Source: an uncultured Bacteroidales bacterium (GTDB lineage Bacteria; Bacteroidota; Bacteroidia; Bacteroidales; UBA11471). From it: a stretch of 64,000 nt of DNA. Shown one piece after another: positions 53,896-64,000 of this stretch (positions are counted from its first letter, which is position 1; every line of letters starts with the position of its first letter). The stretch spans positions 80,959 to 144,958 of the forward strand of contig CANQAM010000003.1 in the NCBI GenBank assembly GCA_947589325.1, given 5' to 3'. The position numbers and the translations under genes are program-made. The notes below the pieces were generated by a model. That model saw nothing but the letters and a program-made list of their open reading frames with translations, was not told the DNA's origin and searched no databases.

Positions 53896-56406
53896 ATGAA
53901 GAGAAAATTTGTCTGTTTATTTATTCTTCTTTGTAGTGGAATGATGTCTATGGCCGCGGGAGATGACAATTTCAAGGTCGGCGACATTTATTACAAAATT
54001 CTTTCGTCTAAAAATTTGACGGTAGAAGTTTCGCGGGGAGATGCGGATTATTCCATGTCGTCTGTAACCATTCCTGCAACGGTGGAAAACGACGGCAAGA
54101 CGTATCGTGTTATCGGCATAGGCGTTTCGGCATTTTCCAACTGTGAGAGCTTGACAGCAGTTACGATAGGCGAGAATGTCGAAACTATCGGCGGCGGCGC
54201 TTTTCTGAATACGGGGCTGACGTCGGTAACGATACCCGACAAGGTGGAAACTATCGGGGTCGGAGCCTTTTGGCAGTGTGACGGCTTGACGTCGGTAACG
54301 ATAGGACAGGGCGTTGAAACCATTGGAGGCGGTGCTTTTGCCGATTGCAAGGGTTTGACGGCATTGACGATAAGCGGGAATGTTAAGACTATCGGCGACG
54401 GTGCTTTTGCCAGATGCGGGATAACAGAGATAAATATACCGAACAATGTCGTTTCCTTTGGTGCAGAAGTTTTTGCCGATTGCGAGGCTTTGACTGATGC
54501 AACGATAGGTACCGGAATTACCAATATCGGGTACGGTGCTTTTTCCGGTTGCAAAAGTTTGTCGAATGTTGTATTGGGTGATAACGTGACGAACATCGGT
54601 TCCGGCGCTTTCCACGGCACCGCTTTAGTGTCCGTAACGATACCGAGAGGCCTCGTGCGTATAGGCGATGATGCTTTTGCAGATTGTGCGAACTTGACAG
54701 ATTTTTATTTCAATGCCGATTCCTGCATTTACGTGGGGAACTCTTCACATAGGGCTTTTGCTCAATGTACGAATTTAACCGCCGACAAGATTCATATCGG
54801 AAACAATGTGAAACATATTCCGAACAGTCTTTTTACGGAGCGCACGGATTTGACTTCTATCGAACTCTCCGATGCTGTTGTGACAATTGCCGATAGAGCT
54901 TTTGAAAAGTGTTCGGGATTGACTTCGGTAGATCTTGGCAATAGTGTTGTGTATATCGGCAATTCCGCTTTTGCTTCTTGTACACAATTGTCTTCGATAG
55001 AAATCAATTCTCCGGCATCTATCGGCAATTCCGCATTCTCCGGCAATACGGTGATGACCACCCTGAAGATGGCCGATGGCGTTAAAACCATTGGCGAGTC
55101 GGCTTTTATGAATTGCGCCGCTTTGACGGAGGTGGAAATTCCCCAAAGTGTCGCTACTATCAGCAGTTCCGCATTCTCCGGCAATACGGCGATGACCACC
55201 CTGACGATTTCCGATGGTGTTAAAACCATTGGCGGTTCGGCTTTTATGAATTGCACCGCTTTGACGGAAGTGAAGATTCCCCAAAGCGTTACTTCTATCG
55301 GCAGTTCCGCATTCTCCGGCGATACGACGATGACCGCCCTGACGATTTCCGATGGCGTTAAAACTATTGGCAATGAGGCTTTCTTGGGTTGCAAGAAGCT
55401 GACTTCGGTGTCGATTCCTCAGAGTATTACTTCTGTCGGAAAGAAAGCTTTCAAGAACTGCTCGAAGATGGCGTCGTTTTATTTTAACGCCGATTCTTGC
55501 GGCACCATGAGCAATGATGGCGAAGATGGTGTTTTCGTAGGTTGTGGGGCTTTCACTACATTGACTATCGGAGAGGATGTAAGATATATTCCGAATAATG
55601 CGTTTGTCGGCTGCGGAAGATTGGCTGATGTAACGATTCCGGACCGTGTCGTTGTTGTCGGCAGTTCGGCTTTTTCAGGATGTCCGAGTCTGGTTTCCTT
55701 GTCGATAGGCGCCGGTACTATCAAAGAGTCTGCTTTTGCGAAGTGCCCGAATTTGGTTAATGTAACGATAAATGACGGCGTTAATATTATCGGAAATTCT
55801 GCTTTCCTCGAAGATTCGACGATAGCCTCGATAACGCTTCCGAACAGTGTTTCTATAATTGGCGATGAGGCTTTCAAGGATTGCAAGGGATTGACGACAC
55901 TGTCGATAGGCGAAAAAACCGACTCTATCAGCTACAAGGCTTTCTTGGGTTGCAAGGCATTGACCTCCATATCGGCAAATAATCCGAATCCGGTGAATAT
56001 AGTACACGAAGAGATAGTAAACTACGAGAAAGAAGTACATTGGGCTTTCGATAGCGTAAGATGCGATGTGTGTGTACTTTATGTCCCTGCCGAGTCGATA
56101 GACGAATATAAGGCGGCGGAAGGCTGGAAAGAGTTTAAGAACATTAGGCCGATAACGCCAGTAAGGTCGCCTTCTGCTGATATAAATGATGTCGAATCGA
56201 ACGATGTAAGGTGCTATGTAACGGCCGGCGGATTGCTTGCTATTGAAAATCTGCCGGAGGGGGCCGAGGTAATCGTATACGATGCGACGGGTAGAGCAAT
56301 AAAAGCTGCTGTTGCTGAAGGCGGACATATCGATGTATCGCTGCCTGCACGCGGATTGTACCTTGTACGCATCAACGATGCCGTGTATAAGGTGATGAAC
56401 CAATGA
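53896..56406 (+). CDS. BspA-type leucine-rich repeat surface protein with sorting domain
   Basis: An 836-residue exported protein. Signal peptide 1-20 (ending S-M-A-A-G), then about 30 BspA/TpLRR repeats of roughly 23 residues, with the frame I-G-x-x-A-F-x-x-C-x-x-L-T-x-V-x-I-P. Residues 380-515 come from a recent 138-bp tandem duplication. After a cap region (S-I-D-E-Y-K-A-A-E-G-W-K-E-F) the last 70 residues resemble a type A sorting domain. BspA proteins bind host matrix or other cells. Monocistronic, with a long leader and strong terminator. Confidence 0.92.
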   Translation: MKRKFVCLFILLCSGMMSMAAGDDNFKVGDIYYKILSSKNLTVEVSRGDADYSMSSVTIPATVENDGKTYRVIGIGVSAFSNCESLTAVTIGENVETIGGGAFLNTGLTSVTIPDKVETIGVGAFWQCDGLTSVTIGQGVETIGGGAFADCKGLTALTISGNVKTIGDGAFARCGITEINIPNNVVSFGAEVFADCEALTDATIGTGITNIGYGAFSGCKSLSNVVLGDNVTNIGSGAFHGTALVSVTIPRGLVRIGDDAFADCANLTDFYFNADSCIYVGNSSHRAFAQCTNLTADKIHIGNNVKHIPNSLFTERTDLTSIELSDAVVTIADRAFEKCSGLTSVDLGNSVVYIGNSAFASCTQLSSIEINSPASIGNSAFSGNTVMTTLKMADGVKTIGESAFMNCAALTEVEIPQSVATISSSAFSGNTAMTTLTISDGVKTIGGSAFMNCTALTEVKIPQSVTSIGSSAFSGDTTMTALTISDGVKTIGNEAFLGCKKLTSVSIPQSITSVGKKAFKNCSKMASFYFNADSCGTMSNDGEDGVFVGCGAFTTLTIGEDVRYIPNNAFVGCGRLADVTIPDRVVVVGSSAFSGCPSLVSLSIGAGTIKESAFAKCPNLVNVTINDGVNIIGNSAFLEDSTIASITLPNSVSIIGDEAFKDCKGLTTLSIGEKTDSISYKAFLGCKALTSISANNPNPVNIVHEEIVNYEKEVHWAFDSVRCDVCVLYVPAESIDEYKAAEGWKEFKNIRPITPVRSPSADINDVESNDVRCYVTAGGLLAIENLPEGAEVIVYDATGRAIKAAVAEGGHIDVSLPARGLYLVRINDAVYKVMNQ
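55031..55444 (+). repeat. three tandem 138-bp LRR modules
   Basis: The sequence CCGCATTCTCCGG recurs at 55031, 55169 and 55307, exactly 138 bp apart (46 codons, two LRR units). The first two modules are nearly identical at DNA level, the third somewhat less so, pointing to recent duplication. Confidence 0.9.
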
Positions 56407-56436
56407 ATGATTAGAGACTGAAATATCTCAGATTCC

Positions 56437-56475
56437 GCAGCCTTGCAGCTATTCGTTGCAAGGCTGCTTTTTTTT
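56437..56475 (+). terminator. terminator of the LRR gene
   Basis: A perfect 11-bp stem, GCAGCCTTGCA / TGCAAGGCTGC, 9-nt loop and eight T. Confidence 0.93.
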
Positions 56476-56504
56476 GAAAGCCTGTGCGTTTGAACACGTG
56501 GATA

Positions 56505-56538
56505 TAAAAAAAGGAACAACACTGCGTTGTTCCTTTTT
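56505..56538. terminator. terminator of asnS
   Basis: A perfect 13-bp stem, AAAAAGGAACAAC / GTTGTTCCTTTTT, 5-nt loop, A/T flanks on both sides. It lies 18 bp past the asnS stop on the minus strand. Confidence 0.88.
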
Positions 56539-56555
56539 CTGTATCGTATGGAGCG

Positions 56556-57962
56556 TCAGAATTCGGCGTTCTTCGGTGTGCGGGGGAAAGGTATCACGTC
56601 GCGGATATTCGACATGCCGGTGACGAACAGAAGCAGCCGCTCGAATCCCAGTCCGAAGCCGGCGTGCGGACACGTGCCGTAGCGGCGGGTGTCGAGATAC
56701 CACCACATGTCTTTCATAGGGATATGCAGCTCCTCGATGCGTGCCAGCAGCTTGTCGTAATTTTCTTCGCGCACGCTGCCGCCGATGATTTCACCTATCT
56801 GCGGGAACAGCACGTCGGTGCCCTGCACGGTCTTGCCGTCGTCGTTCTGTTTCATGTAGAACGCCTTTATCTCTTTGGGATAGTTGATCATGATGACCGG
56901 TTTGCCGAAATGCTCTTCCACCAAATAACGCTCGTGTTCGCTGGCAAGGTCGCAGCCCCAATATACGGGAAACTCGAATTTGTGCCCTTTGGCTATGGCG
57001 TCTTCGAGAATCTTTATGCCTTCGGTGTAGGGCAGCCGCACGAACTCTGTTTCGACCACTTTTTGCAGACGTTCGATAAGTCCTTTGTCGAACATGTCGT
57101 TGAGAAATTGCAGGTCGTCCTTGCAATTGTCGAGCGCCCATTTTACACAGTATTTGATAAACTCCTCTTCGAGGTCCATCAGCTCGGGCAGTTCGGCGAA
57201 TGCCACTTCCGGCTCCACCATCCAGAACTCTGCGAGGTGGCGGGGCGTATTGGAGTTTTCTGCGCGGAATGTCGGCCCGAACGTGTAAATGGCACCGAGT
57301 GCGGTGGCTGCCAGTTCGCCTTCCAGCTGTCCGGAAACGGTGAGGCTGGCTTGCTTGCCGAAGAAATCGTCGTCGTAGATAATGGAGCCGTTCTCGTCCT
57401 TTTTCAGATTATAGAGGTTTTTGGTCGTAACCTGAAACATCTGTCCGGCGCCTTCACAGTCCGATGCCGTGATGATGGGGGTGTGGAAATAGCAGAAGCC
57501 CCTTTCGTGGAAAAAGGTGTGTATGGCGATTGCCATTTGGTGCCGCATACGGAACACGGCGCCGAACGTGTTGGTGCGGGGGCGCAGGTGGGCGATTTCG
57601 CGGAGAAACTCCATCGAGTGTCCTTTCTTCTGCAAAGGGTAGGTTTGCGGGTCGGCGGTGCCGTACACTTCGATGGTGTCGGCTTGCATTTCGGCCTCCT
57701 GTCCTTTGCCCTGCGACTCCACGAGCTTGCCGGTGGCGCAGATGCAGGCGCCGGTGGTAACGGGTTTCAGCGTTTCCTCGTCGAACTTTTCGAGGTCGAT
57801 GACGATTTGCAGATTTTTAATGGTCGAACCATCGTTGAGGGCGATGAATCCTACCTGTTTGTTGCCTCGGCGGGTGCGGACCCACCCTTTCACTTTCACC
57901 GTCGTGCCGAACGGCTTTTTGGCGAACAACTCGACGATGCGGGTGCGAGTAAGCGTTTCCAT
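56556..57962 (-). CDS. asnS: asparaginyl-tRNA synthetase
   Basis: A 468-residue class IIb synthetase charging tRNA-Asn. The N-terminal OB-fold ([10 protein letters not shown]) is followed by the catalytic domain with motif 2 ([15 protein letters not shown]) and motif 3 (G-F-G-L-G-F-E-R). The N-T-P-R segment separates AsnRS from AspRS. It is downstream of the pseudouridine synthase gene on the same strand, 41 bp apart, so probably co-transcribed. Confidence 0.96.
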   Translation of the reverse strand: METLTRTRIVELFAKKPFGTTVKVKGWVRTRRGNKQVGFIALNDGSTIKNLQIVIDLEKFDEETLKPVTTGACICATGKLVESQGKGQEAEMQADTIEVYGTADPQTYPLQKKGHSMEFLREIAHLRPRTNTFGAVFRMRHQMAIAIHTFFHERGFCYFHTPIITASDCEGAGQMFQVTTKNLYNLKKDENGSIIYDDDFFGKQASLTVSGQLEGELAATALGAIYTFGPTFRAENSNTPRHLAEFWMVEPEVAFAELPELMDLEEEFIKYCVKWALDNCKDDLQFLNDMFDKGLIERLQKVVETEFVRLPYTEGIKILEDAIAKGHKFEFPVYWGCDLASEHERYLVEEHFGKPVIMINYPKEIKAFYMKQNDDGKTVQGTDVLFPQIGEIIGGSVREENYDKLLARIEELHIPMKDMWWYLDTRRYGTCPHAGFGLGFERLLLFVTGMSNIRDVIPFPRTPKNAEF

Positions 57963-58003
57963 ATTGTCGTGTATCTTCTTTCTTGTTTATGATAAAATTG
58001 ATT

Positions 58004-59314
<1,311 letters not shown>

Positions 59315-59537
59315 AATGAGGTGTCTTTTTGATAAAAGAAAAATGTTCCGTCCTCGCGGACGATTTGTCAGATAACAATCTTTTTTTCCGCTGCAAAGAT
59401 GCGAATCATTTTTCAAAAAAAATCATAATTGAGCGATTTTCTCTATTATTTAACCTAAAACGCTGTTTTTTGTTCGCCGAAAATGCTCTTTTTTGCCGCT
59501 GCGGCGAAAAATCGGTCGGATAATCGGAAAACTTTTG

Positions 59538-59545
59538 TACCTTTG
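59538..59545 (+). promoter_or_regulatory. -7 promoter element of the SlyD-like gene
   Basis: TACCTTTG is a perfect -7 box with no clear -33 partner; the leader is about 15 nt. The rest of the 59315-59565 gap is A/T-rich and shows no gene. Confidence 0.6.
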
Positions 59546-59565
59546 CCGGCGAACGATAAACCTGT

Positions 59566-60150
59566 ATGAATATGGAAACAATAAAACCCGGTCAATATGT
59601 CGAGGTAACTTACGATCTTTTTGTCGGAAAAGAAAACGAACTGATGGAGAGCGCTACGGCTGAGGCTCCCTTGCGATTCGTCTTCGGGACAGACCAGATG
59701 CTCCCTTCGTTCGAAGCGAAGCTGAACGGGCTGGAAGCCGGCGACAAATTCGATTTCGTGATTCCCTGTGCCGACGCTTACGGCGAATACGACGATGACC
59801 ATGTGCTCGAACTCGACAAGAAAATGTTTGAAGTCGAAGGAAAATTCGACGAGGAAATGATATATCCGGGCAACACCGTCCCGATGATGGACGCCAACGG
59901 CAACCGGCTCAACGGCTCGGTGGTGGAGGTGAAGGAAAACATCGTGGTGATGGATTTCAACCACCCGCTGGCAGGTGAAGACCTGCACTTCGTGGGCGAA
60001 GTGAAAACGGTGCGTCCCGCTACGCCCGAAGAGTTGAAACCTGCGCATTCGTGCGGTTGCGGCTGTTGCGGCGACGAGGGCGAACACGGCTGCGGCGGCT
60101 GCGGGGGCGATGATTCGCATCACGGCTGCGGCGGTGGCTGCTGCCGGTGA
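59566..60150 (+). CDS. SlyD-like FKBP-type peptidyl-prolyl isomerase
   Basis: A 194-residue cytosolic isomerase and metallochaperone. An FKBP core (G-Q-Y-V-E-V-T-Y-D-L and L-P-S-F-E-A-K-L-N-G-L) is interrupted by an insert-in-flap chaperone domain (residues 70-125). The tail from residue 160 is rich in Cys, Gly and His (C-G-C-G-C-C-G-D-E-G-E-H), which in SlyD binds nickel or other metals. Start could be the ATG at 59566 or the one at 59572. Ends at a perfect palindromic terminator. Confidence 0.92.
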   Translation: MNMETIKPGQYVEVTYDLFVGKENELMESATAEAPLRFVFGTDQMLPSFEAKLNGLEAGDKFDFVIPCADAYGEYDDDHVLELDKKMFEVEGKFDEEMIYPGNTVPMMDANGNRLNGSVVEVKENIVVMDFNHPLAGEDLHFVGEVKTVRPATPEELKPAHSCGCGCCGDEGEHGCGGCGGDDSHHGCGGGCCR

Positions 60151-60165
60151 ATTATATGAGGCTGT

Positions 60166-60205
60166 AAAAAAACGGCAGGGAAAATATTTTCCCTGCCGTT
60201 TTTTT
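60166..60205. terminator. perfect 40-nt palindromic terminator
   Basis: A7-CGGCAGGG, the self-complementary AAAATATTTT, then CCCTGCCG-T7. Every base pairs, and it terminates both the SlyD-like gene and the convergent gpsA. Confidence 0.93.
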
Positions 60206-60215
60206 GTATGTTATA

Positions 60216-61214
60216 CTATCGCAGCAGGTCGGTGAGCAGACTCATTTCCTGCTGCATGGGTTTCCGTTTGTAAAGAATGTTATATACCGCATTCAGAATC
60301 GGCATATCCACCTTCAACTTTTCATTGATTTCGGTAATACATTTCGTGCCGTAATAGCCTTCGGCTATCATCTCCATTTCGGCTTGCGCCGCTTTTACCG
60401 AATAACCTTTCCCTATCATCGTGCCGAAAAGGAAATTGCGGCTGAATCGCGAATAAGCCGTAACCAGCAGGTCGCCCAAATAAGCCGGCTCGCAGATGTT
60501 GCGCGAGAGCGGATTCGCCACGTTGATAAACCGTTGCAACTCCTGTATGGAGTTTGCCACCAACACGGCTTGCAGATTGTCGCCGTACTTGGCTCCGCTG
60601 CATATTCCGGCGGCGATGGCATAGACGTTTTTCAACACGGCGGCGTATTCGATGCCTTCGACGTCGGCCGATATGGTCGTGCGCATATAGGGCGTGCTCA
60701 GCAGTTCGGCGGCGATTTCCGCCCGCTGTTGGTCGGGGCAGCCGATAGTCAGATACGAGAGACGTTCGAGCGCCACCTCTTCGGCGTGGCACGGACCGCC
60801 TATCACGGCAAGGAAGTCGGCGGGTACGTTGAAATTCTTTCGCAGGTAATCGGTGATAATCAAATTCTCGTCGGGTACGATGCCCTTGATGGCAGAGATA
60901 ATGAATTTTCCCTGCAAGTTTTTGCTTTTCAGTTTTTTGAGTTGGCTCTTGATATAGGGTGACGGCGTTACCAGAATCAGCGTATCGGAATCTTTTACGA
61001 TGTCGCCGATGTCGTCGGAAAAACTGATGCGGCTTATTTCGAATTTGACGCTCGACAGATAGTGCGGATTGCGTCCCGTGCGGACGAATTGTTCGATGGT
61101 ATCTTCGTTGCGTATATACCAGTTTATCGCGTCGGCGTTGCACAGCACGAGCTTGGCGATAGCGGTAGCCCATGTACCGCCTCCGATGATCGCTACTTTT
61201 CCGGGAAGGTTCAT
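60216..61214 (-). CDS. gpsA: glycerol-3-phosphate dehydrogenase, NAD(P)+
   Basis: A 332-residue enzyme that reduces dihydroxyacetone phosphate to sn-glycerol 3-phosphate for phospholipid synthesis. The Rossmann motif G-G-G-T-W-A-T-A near residues 11-18, the I-G-G-P-C-H-A-E segment and the catalytic K-N-V-Y-A-I-A-A-G-I motif are all present. It lies 23 bp after lysS on the same strand. Confidence 0.95.
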   Translation of the reverse strand: MNLPGKVAIIGGGTWATAIAKLVLCNADAINWYIRNEDTIEQFVRTGRNPHYLSSVKFEISRISFSDDIGDIVKDSDTLILVTPSPYIKSQLKKLKSKNLQGKFIISAIKGIVPDENLIITDYLRKNFNVPADFLAVIGGPCHAEEVALERLSYLTIGCPDQQRAEIAAELLSTPYMRTTISADVEGIEYAAVLKNVYAIAAGICSGAKYGDNLQAVLVANSIQELQRFINVANPLSRNICEPAYLGDLLVTAYSRFSRNFLFGTMIGKGYSVKAAQAEMEMIAEGYYGTKCITEINEKLKVDMPILNAVYNILYKRKPMQQEMSLLTDLLR

Positions 61215-61237
61215 ATCATCGTGTGATAAAGTTCATA

Positions 61238-62965
61238 TCAGCGGGCTTTCTCCACCCACGCCTTTACTTCGTCGGGGGTCGGGTTGGGAAGTTCGAGTTT
61301 GTATTTTTTGTTCAGACCGCACAGCTCTTGTTGCAGTTTGTTGGGATTGGCTTCGCCCAGCGATTCGACGGTGAGGAAGCCTGCTTTCTGCACGGCGGCT
61401 ATCCACTCCTGCGGCACGCCTATGGCGGTGAAGCAGCTGTCGGCATCTTTCTTGCGGCTCTTTTCGGGACGCATTTGCGGGAAGAAAAGCACCTCCTGTA
61501 TGGTCGATTGTCCCGTCATCAGCATGACAAGACGGTCCATACCGATGCCCATGCCCGATGTGGGCGGCATGCCGTATTCGAGAGCGCGTATGAAATCGTT
61601 GTCGATGAACATCGCTTCGTCGTCGCCTTTCTCCGAGAGGCGCAGCTGCTCCTCGAAGCGGTAGCGCTGGTCTATGGGGTCGTTCAGCTCCGAATAGGCG
61701 TTGCACAACTCTTTGCCATTGACCATCAGTTCGAAACGTTCGGTCAGTTCCGGATTGTTGCGGTGGCGTTTCGTCAGAGGCGACATTTCTATGGGATAGT
61801 CGGTGATGAAGGTCGGCTGTATGTAATTGCCTTCGCATTTGGCACCGAATATTTCGTCGATGAGTTTTCCTTTACCCATCGAGTCGTCGGTTTCCACGCC
61901 GAGTTTTTGGCACACTTCCCGCAATTGGTTTTCGTCCATGCCGGTGATGTCGATGCCGGTAAACTCCTTGATGGCTTCCGTCATGGTAACCCGTTTGTAG
62001 GGGGCTTTGAAGTCGATGAGGTTGTCGCCCACTTTCACCTGCGTGGTGCCGTTCACGTCGAGCGCTATCTTTTCGAGCATCTGTTCGGTGAAGGTCATCA
62101 TCCAGTTATAATCCTTGTAGGAAACGTAGATTTCCATACAGGTAAATTCGGGGTTGTGCGTGCGGTCCATACCCTCGTTGCGGAAGTTCTTGGAGAACTC
62201 ATATACGCCTTCGAATCCGCCCACGATGAGGCGTTTGAGGTATAGCTCGTCGGCGATGCGCAGGTAGAGCGGAATGTCGAGCGCGTTGTGGTGCGTGATG
62301 AACGGACGCGCAGCCGCACCGCCCGGAATGGATTGCAGGATAGGCGTTTCCACTTCCATGTATCCGCGCGAATTGAAAAATTCGCGCATCGAGGTATATA
62401 CTTTGTTGCGTTTGATGAAAATCTCTTTCACCCCTTCGTTCACCACCAAATCGACGTAACGCTGGCGGTAGCGCAGTTCGGGGTCTTCGAAAGCGTCGTA
62501 TACCACGCCGTCTTTCACCTTGACGATGGGCAGCGGGCGCAGCGATTTCGCCAGCACGGTAAGCTCCTGCGCATGTACGGTGATTTCGCCCATTTGCGTG
62601 CGGAACACGTAGCCTTTGATGCCTACGAAGTCGCCGATGTCGAGCAATCTTTTGAATACTGTATTGTAAAGTTCCTTGTCTTCGCCCGGGCAGAGATCGT
62701 CGCGCGAGATATACACCTGTATGCGGCCTTTCGAATCTTTCAATTCCATGAAAGAGGCTTTGCCCATGATGCGGCGGCTCATGATGCGTCCCGCTATCGA
62801 CACCGTCCGCTGCGGGGCGTCGTCAGAGAAAGATGCCTTGATTTCATCGGTAAAGGCATCGACTTTGTATTCGGTGGCGGGGTAGGGGTCTATGCCCAAC
62901 CGGCGCATTTCGTCGAGACTGTTGCGGCGAATGATTTCCTGTTCGCTCAAATCGAGTATGTTCAT
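61238..62965 (-). CDS. lysS: lysyl-tRNA synthetase, class II
   Basis: A 575-residue class IIb synthetase for tRNA-Lys. The OB-fold is at about residues 55-150; motif 2 is [15 protein letters not shown] and motif 3 G-M-G-I-G-M-D-R-L. The C-terminal 60 residues after motif 3 extend beyond the usual 500-residue length, as in other Bacteroidales. The secA gene ends 45 bp upstream on the same strand. Confidence 0.96.
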   Translation of the reverse strand: MNILDLSEQEIIRRNSLDEMRRLGIDPYPATEYKVDAFTDEIKASFSDDAPQRTVSIAGRIMSRRIMGKASFMELKDSKGRIQVYISRDDLCPGEDKELYNTVFKRLLDIGDFVGIKGYVFRTQMGEITVHAQELTVLAKSLRPLPIVKVKDGVVYDAFEDPELRYRQRYVDLVVNEGVKEIFIKRNKVYTSMREFFNSRGYMEVETPILQSIPGGAAARPFITHHNALDIPLYLRIADELYLKRLIVGGFEGVYEFSKNFRNEGMDRTHNPEFTCMEIYVSYKDYNWMMTFTEQMLEKIALDVNGTTQVKVGDNLIDFKAPYKRVTMTEAIKEFTGIDITGMDENQLREVCQKLGVETDDSMGKGKLIDEIFGAKCEGNYIQPTFITDYPIEMSPLTKRHRNNPELTERFELMVNGKELCNAYSELNDPIDQRYRFEEQLRLSEKGDDEAMFIDNDFIRALEYGMPPTSGMGIGMDRLVMLMTGQSTIQEVLFFPQMRPEKSRKKDADSCFTAIGVPQEWIAAVQKAGFLTVESLGEANPNKLQQELCGLNKKYKLELPNPTPDEVKAWVEKAR

Positions 62966-63010
62966 TGTTCTGTCGTTTCTATGTGTTTCTTGTTGTCTGC
63001 CGCGAAAATG

Positions 63011-64000
<990 letters not shown>

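Overview
The window is chromosomal DNA from a member of the order Bacteroidales (Bacteroidota), probably outside the genus Bacteroides; I would guess a Barnesiella- or Tannerella-like relative, but the sequence does not settle the genus. Evidence: many genes are preceded by the Bacteroidales-type promoter (TTTG about 19-20 nt upstream of TAnnTTTG). The complex I operon lacks nuoE, nuoF and nuoG and has a fused nuoCD. The ATP synthase genes follow the order D-C-B-E-F-H-A-G. Three secreted proteins end in type-A-sorting-like C-terminal domains, and there is a BspA-type LRR protein.

Layout. 1-4500 (minus strand): a compact acyl-transfer cassette (carrier protein, SDR reductase, KAS III-like synthase, MBOAT acyltransferase, SGNH/DltD-like protein), bounded by an 82/83-bp direct repeat that carries a terminator plus the last codons of the neighbouring gene. 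4706-8859 (minus): a TlpA-like thioredoxin lipoprotein, thiL, a purine nucleoside phosphorylase and lpxK. 9084-25739 (plus): nuoA-B-CD-H, then a complete eight-gene F1Fo ATP synthase operon, then nuoI-J-K-L-M-N, ending at a strong terminator. 25850-35322: an accessory island in two arms around a Bax-inhibitor-1 family gene. The plus arm has three small genes, including a u-spanin-like lipoprotein. The minus arm has nine genes: scaffold-like, capsid-like, connector-like, fibre proteins with an S74 chaperone, a holin-like protein and an M15 endolysin. No terminase, portal, tape measure, integrase or repressor is visible.

35530-44242: class I fumarase, a secreted GH10 xylanase, a small lipoprotein, a secreted PL1 pectate lyase and an NhaD-type sodium/proton antiporter. 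44400-52797 (minus): der, era, fabH, rpmF, yceD, an orphan sensor kinase, tsf, rpsB, rpsI and rplM. 53120-64000: a DUF805 membrane protein, a large LRR surface protein, asnS, a pseudouridine synthase with a long Asn/Arg/Tyr-rich head, an SlyD-like prolyl isomerase, gpsA, lysS and the C-terminal third of secA, cut by the window edge.

The best candidate for an undescribed system is the capsid-fibre-lysis island. Both arms have a control region containing the same 12-bp motif in the same orientation relative to transcription, and the capsid-like protein begins with a membrane or signal segment. Next are the ATP synthase operon nested inside the complex I operon and the self-contained acyl synthesis-and-transfer cassette. 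I saw no tRNA, rRNA, CRISPR array or insertion sequence. All homology statements come from reading the translations by eye.
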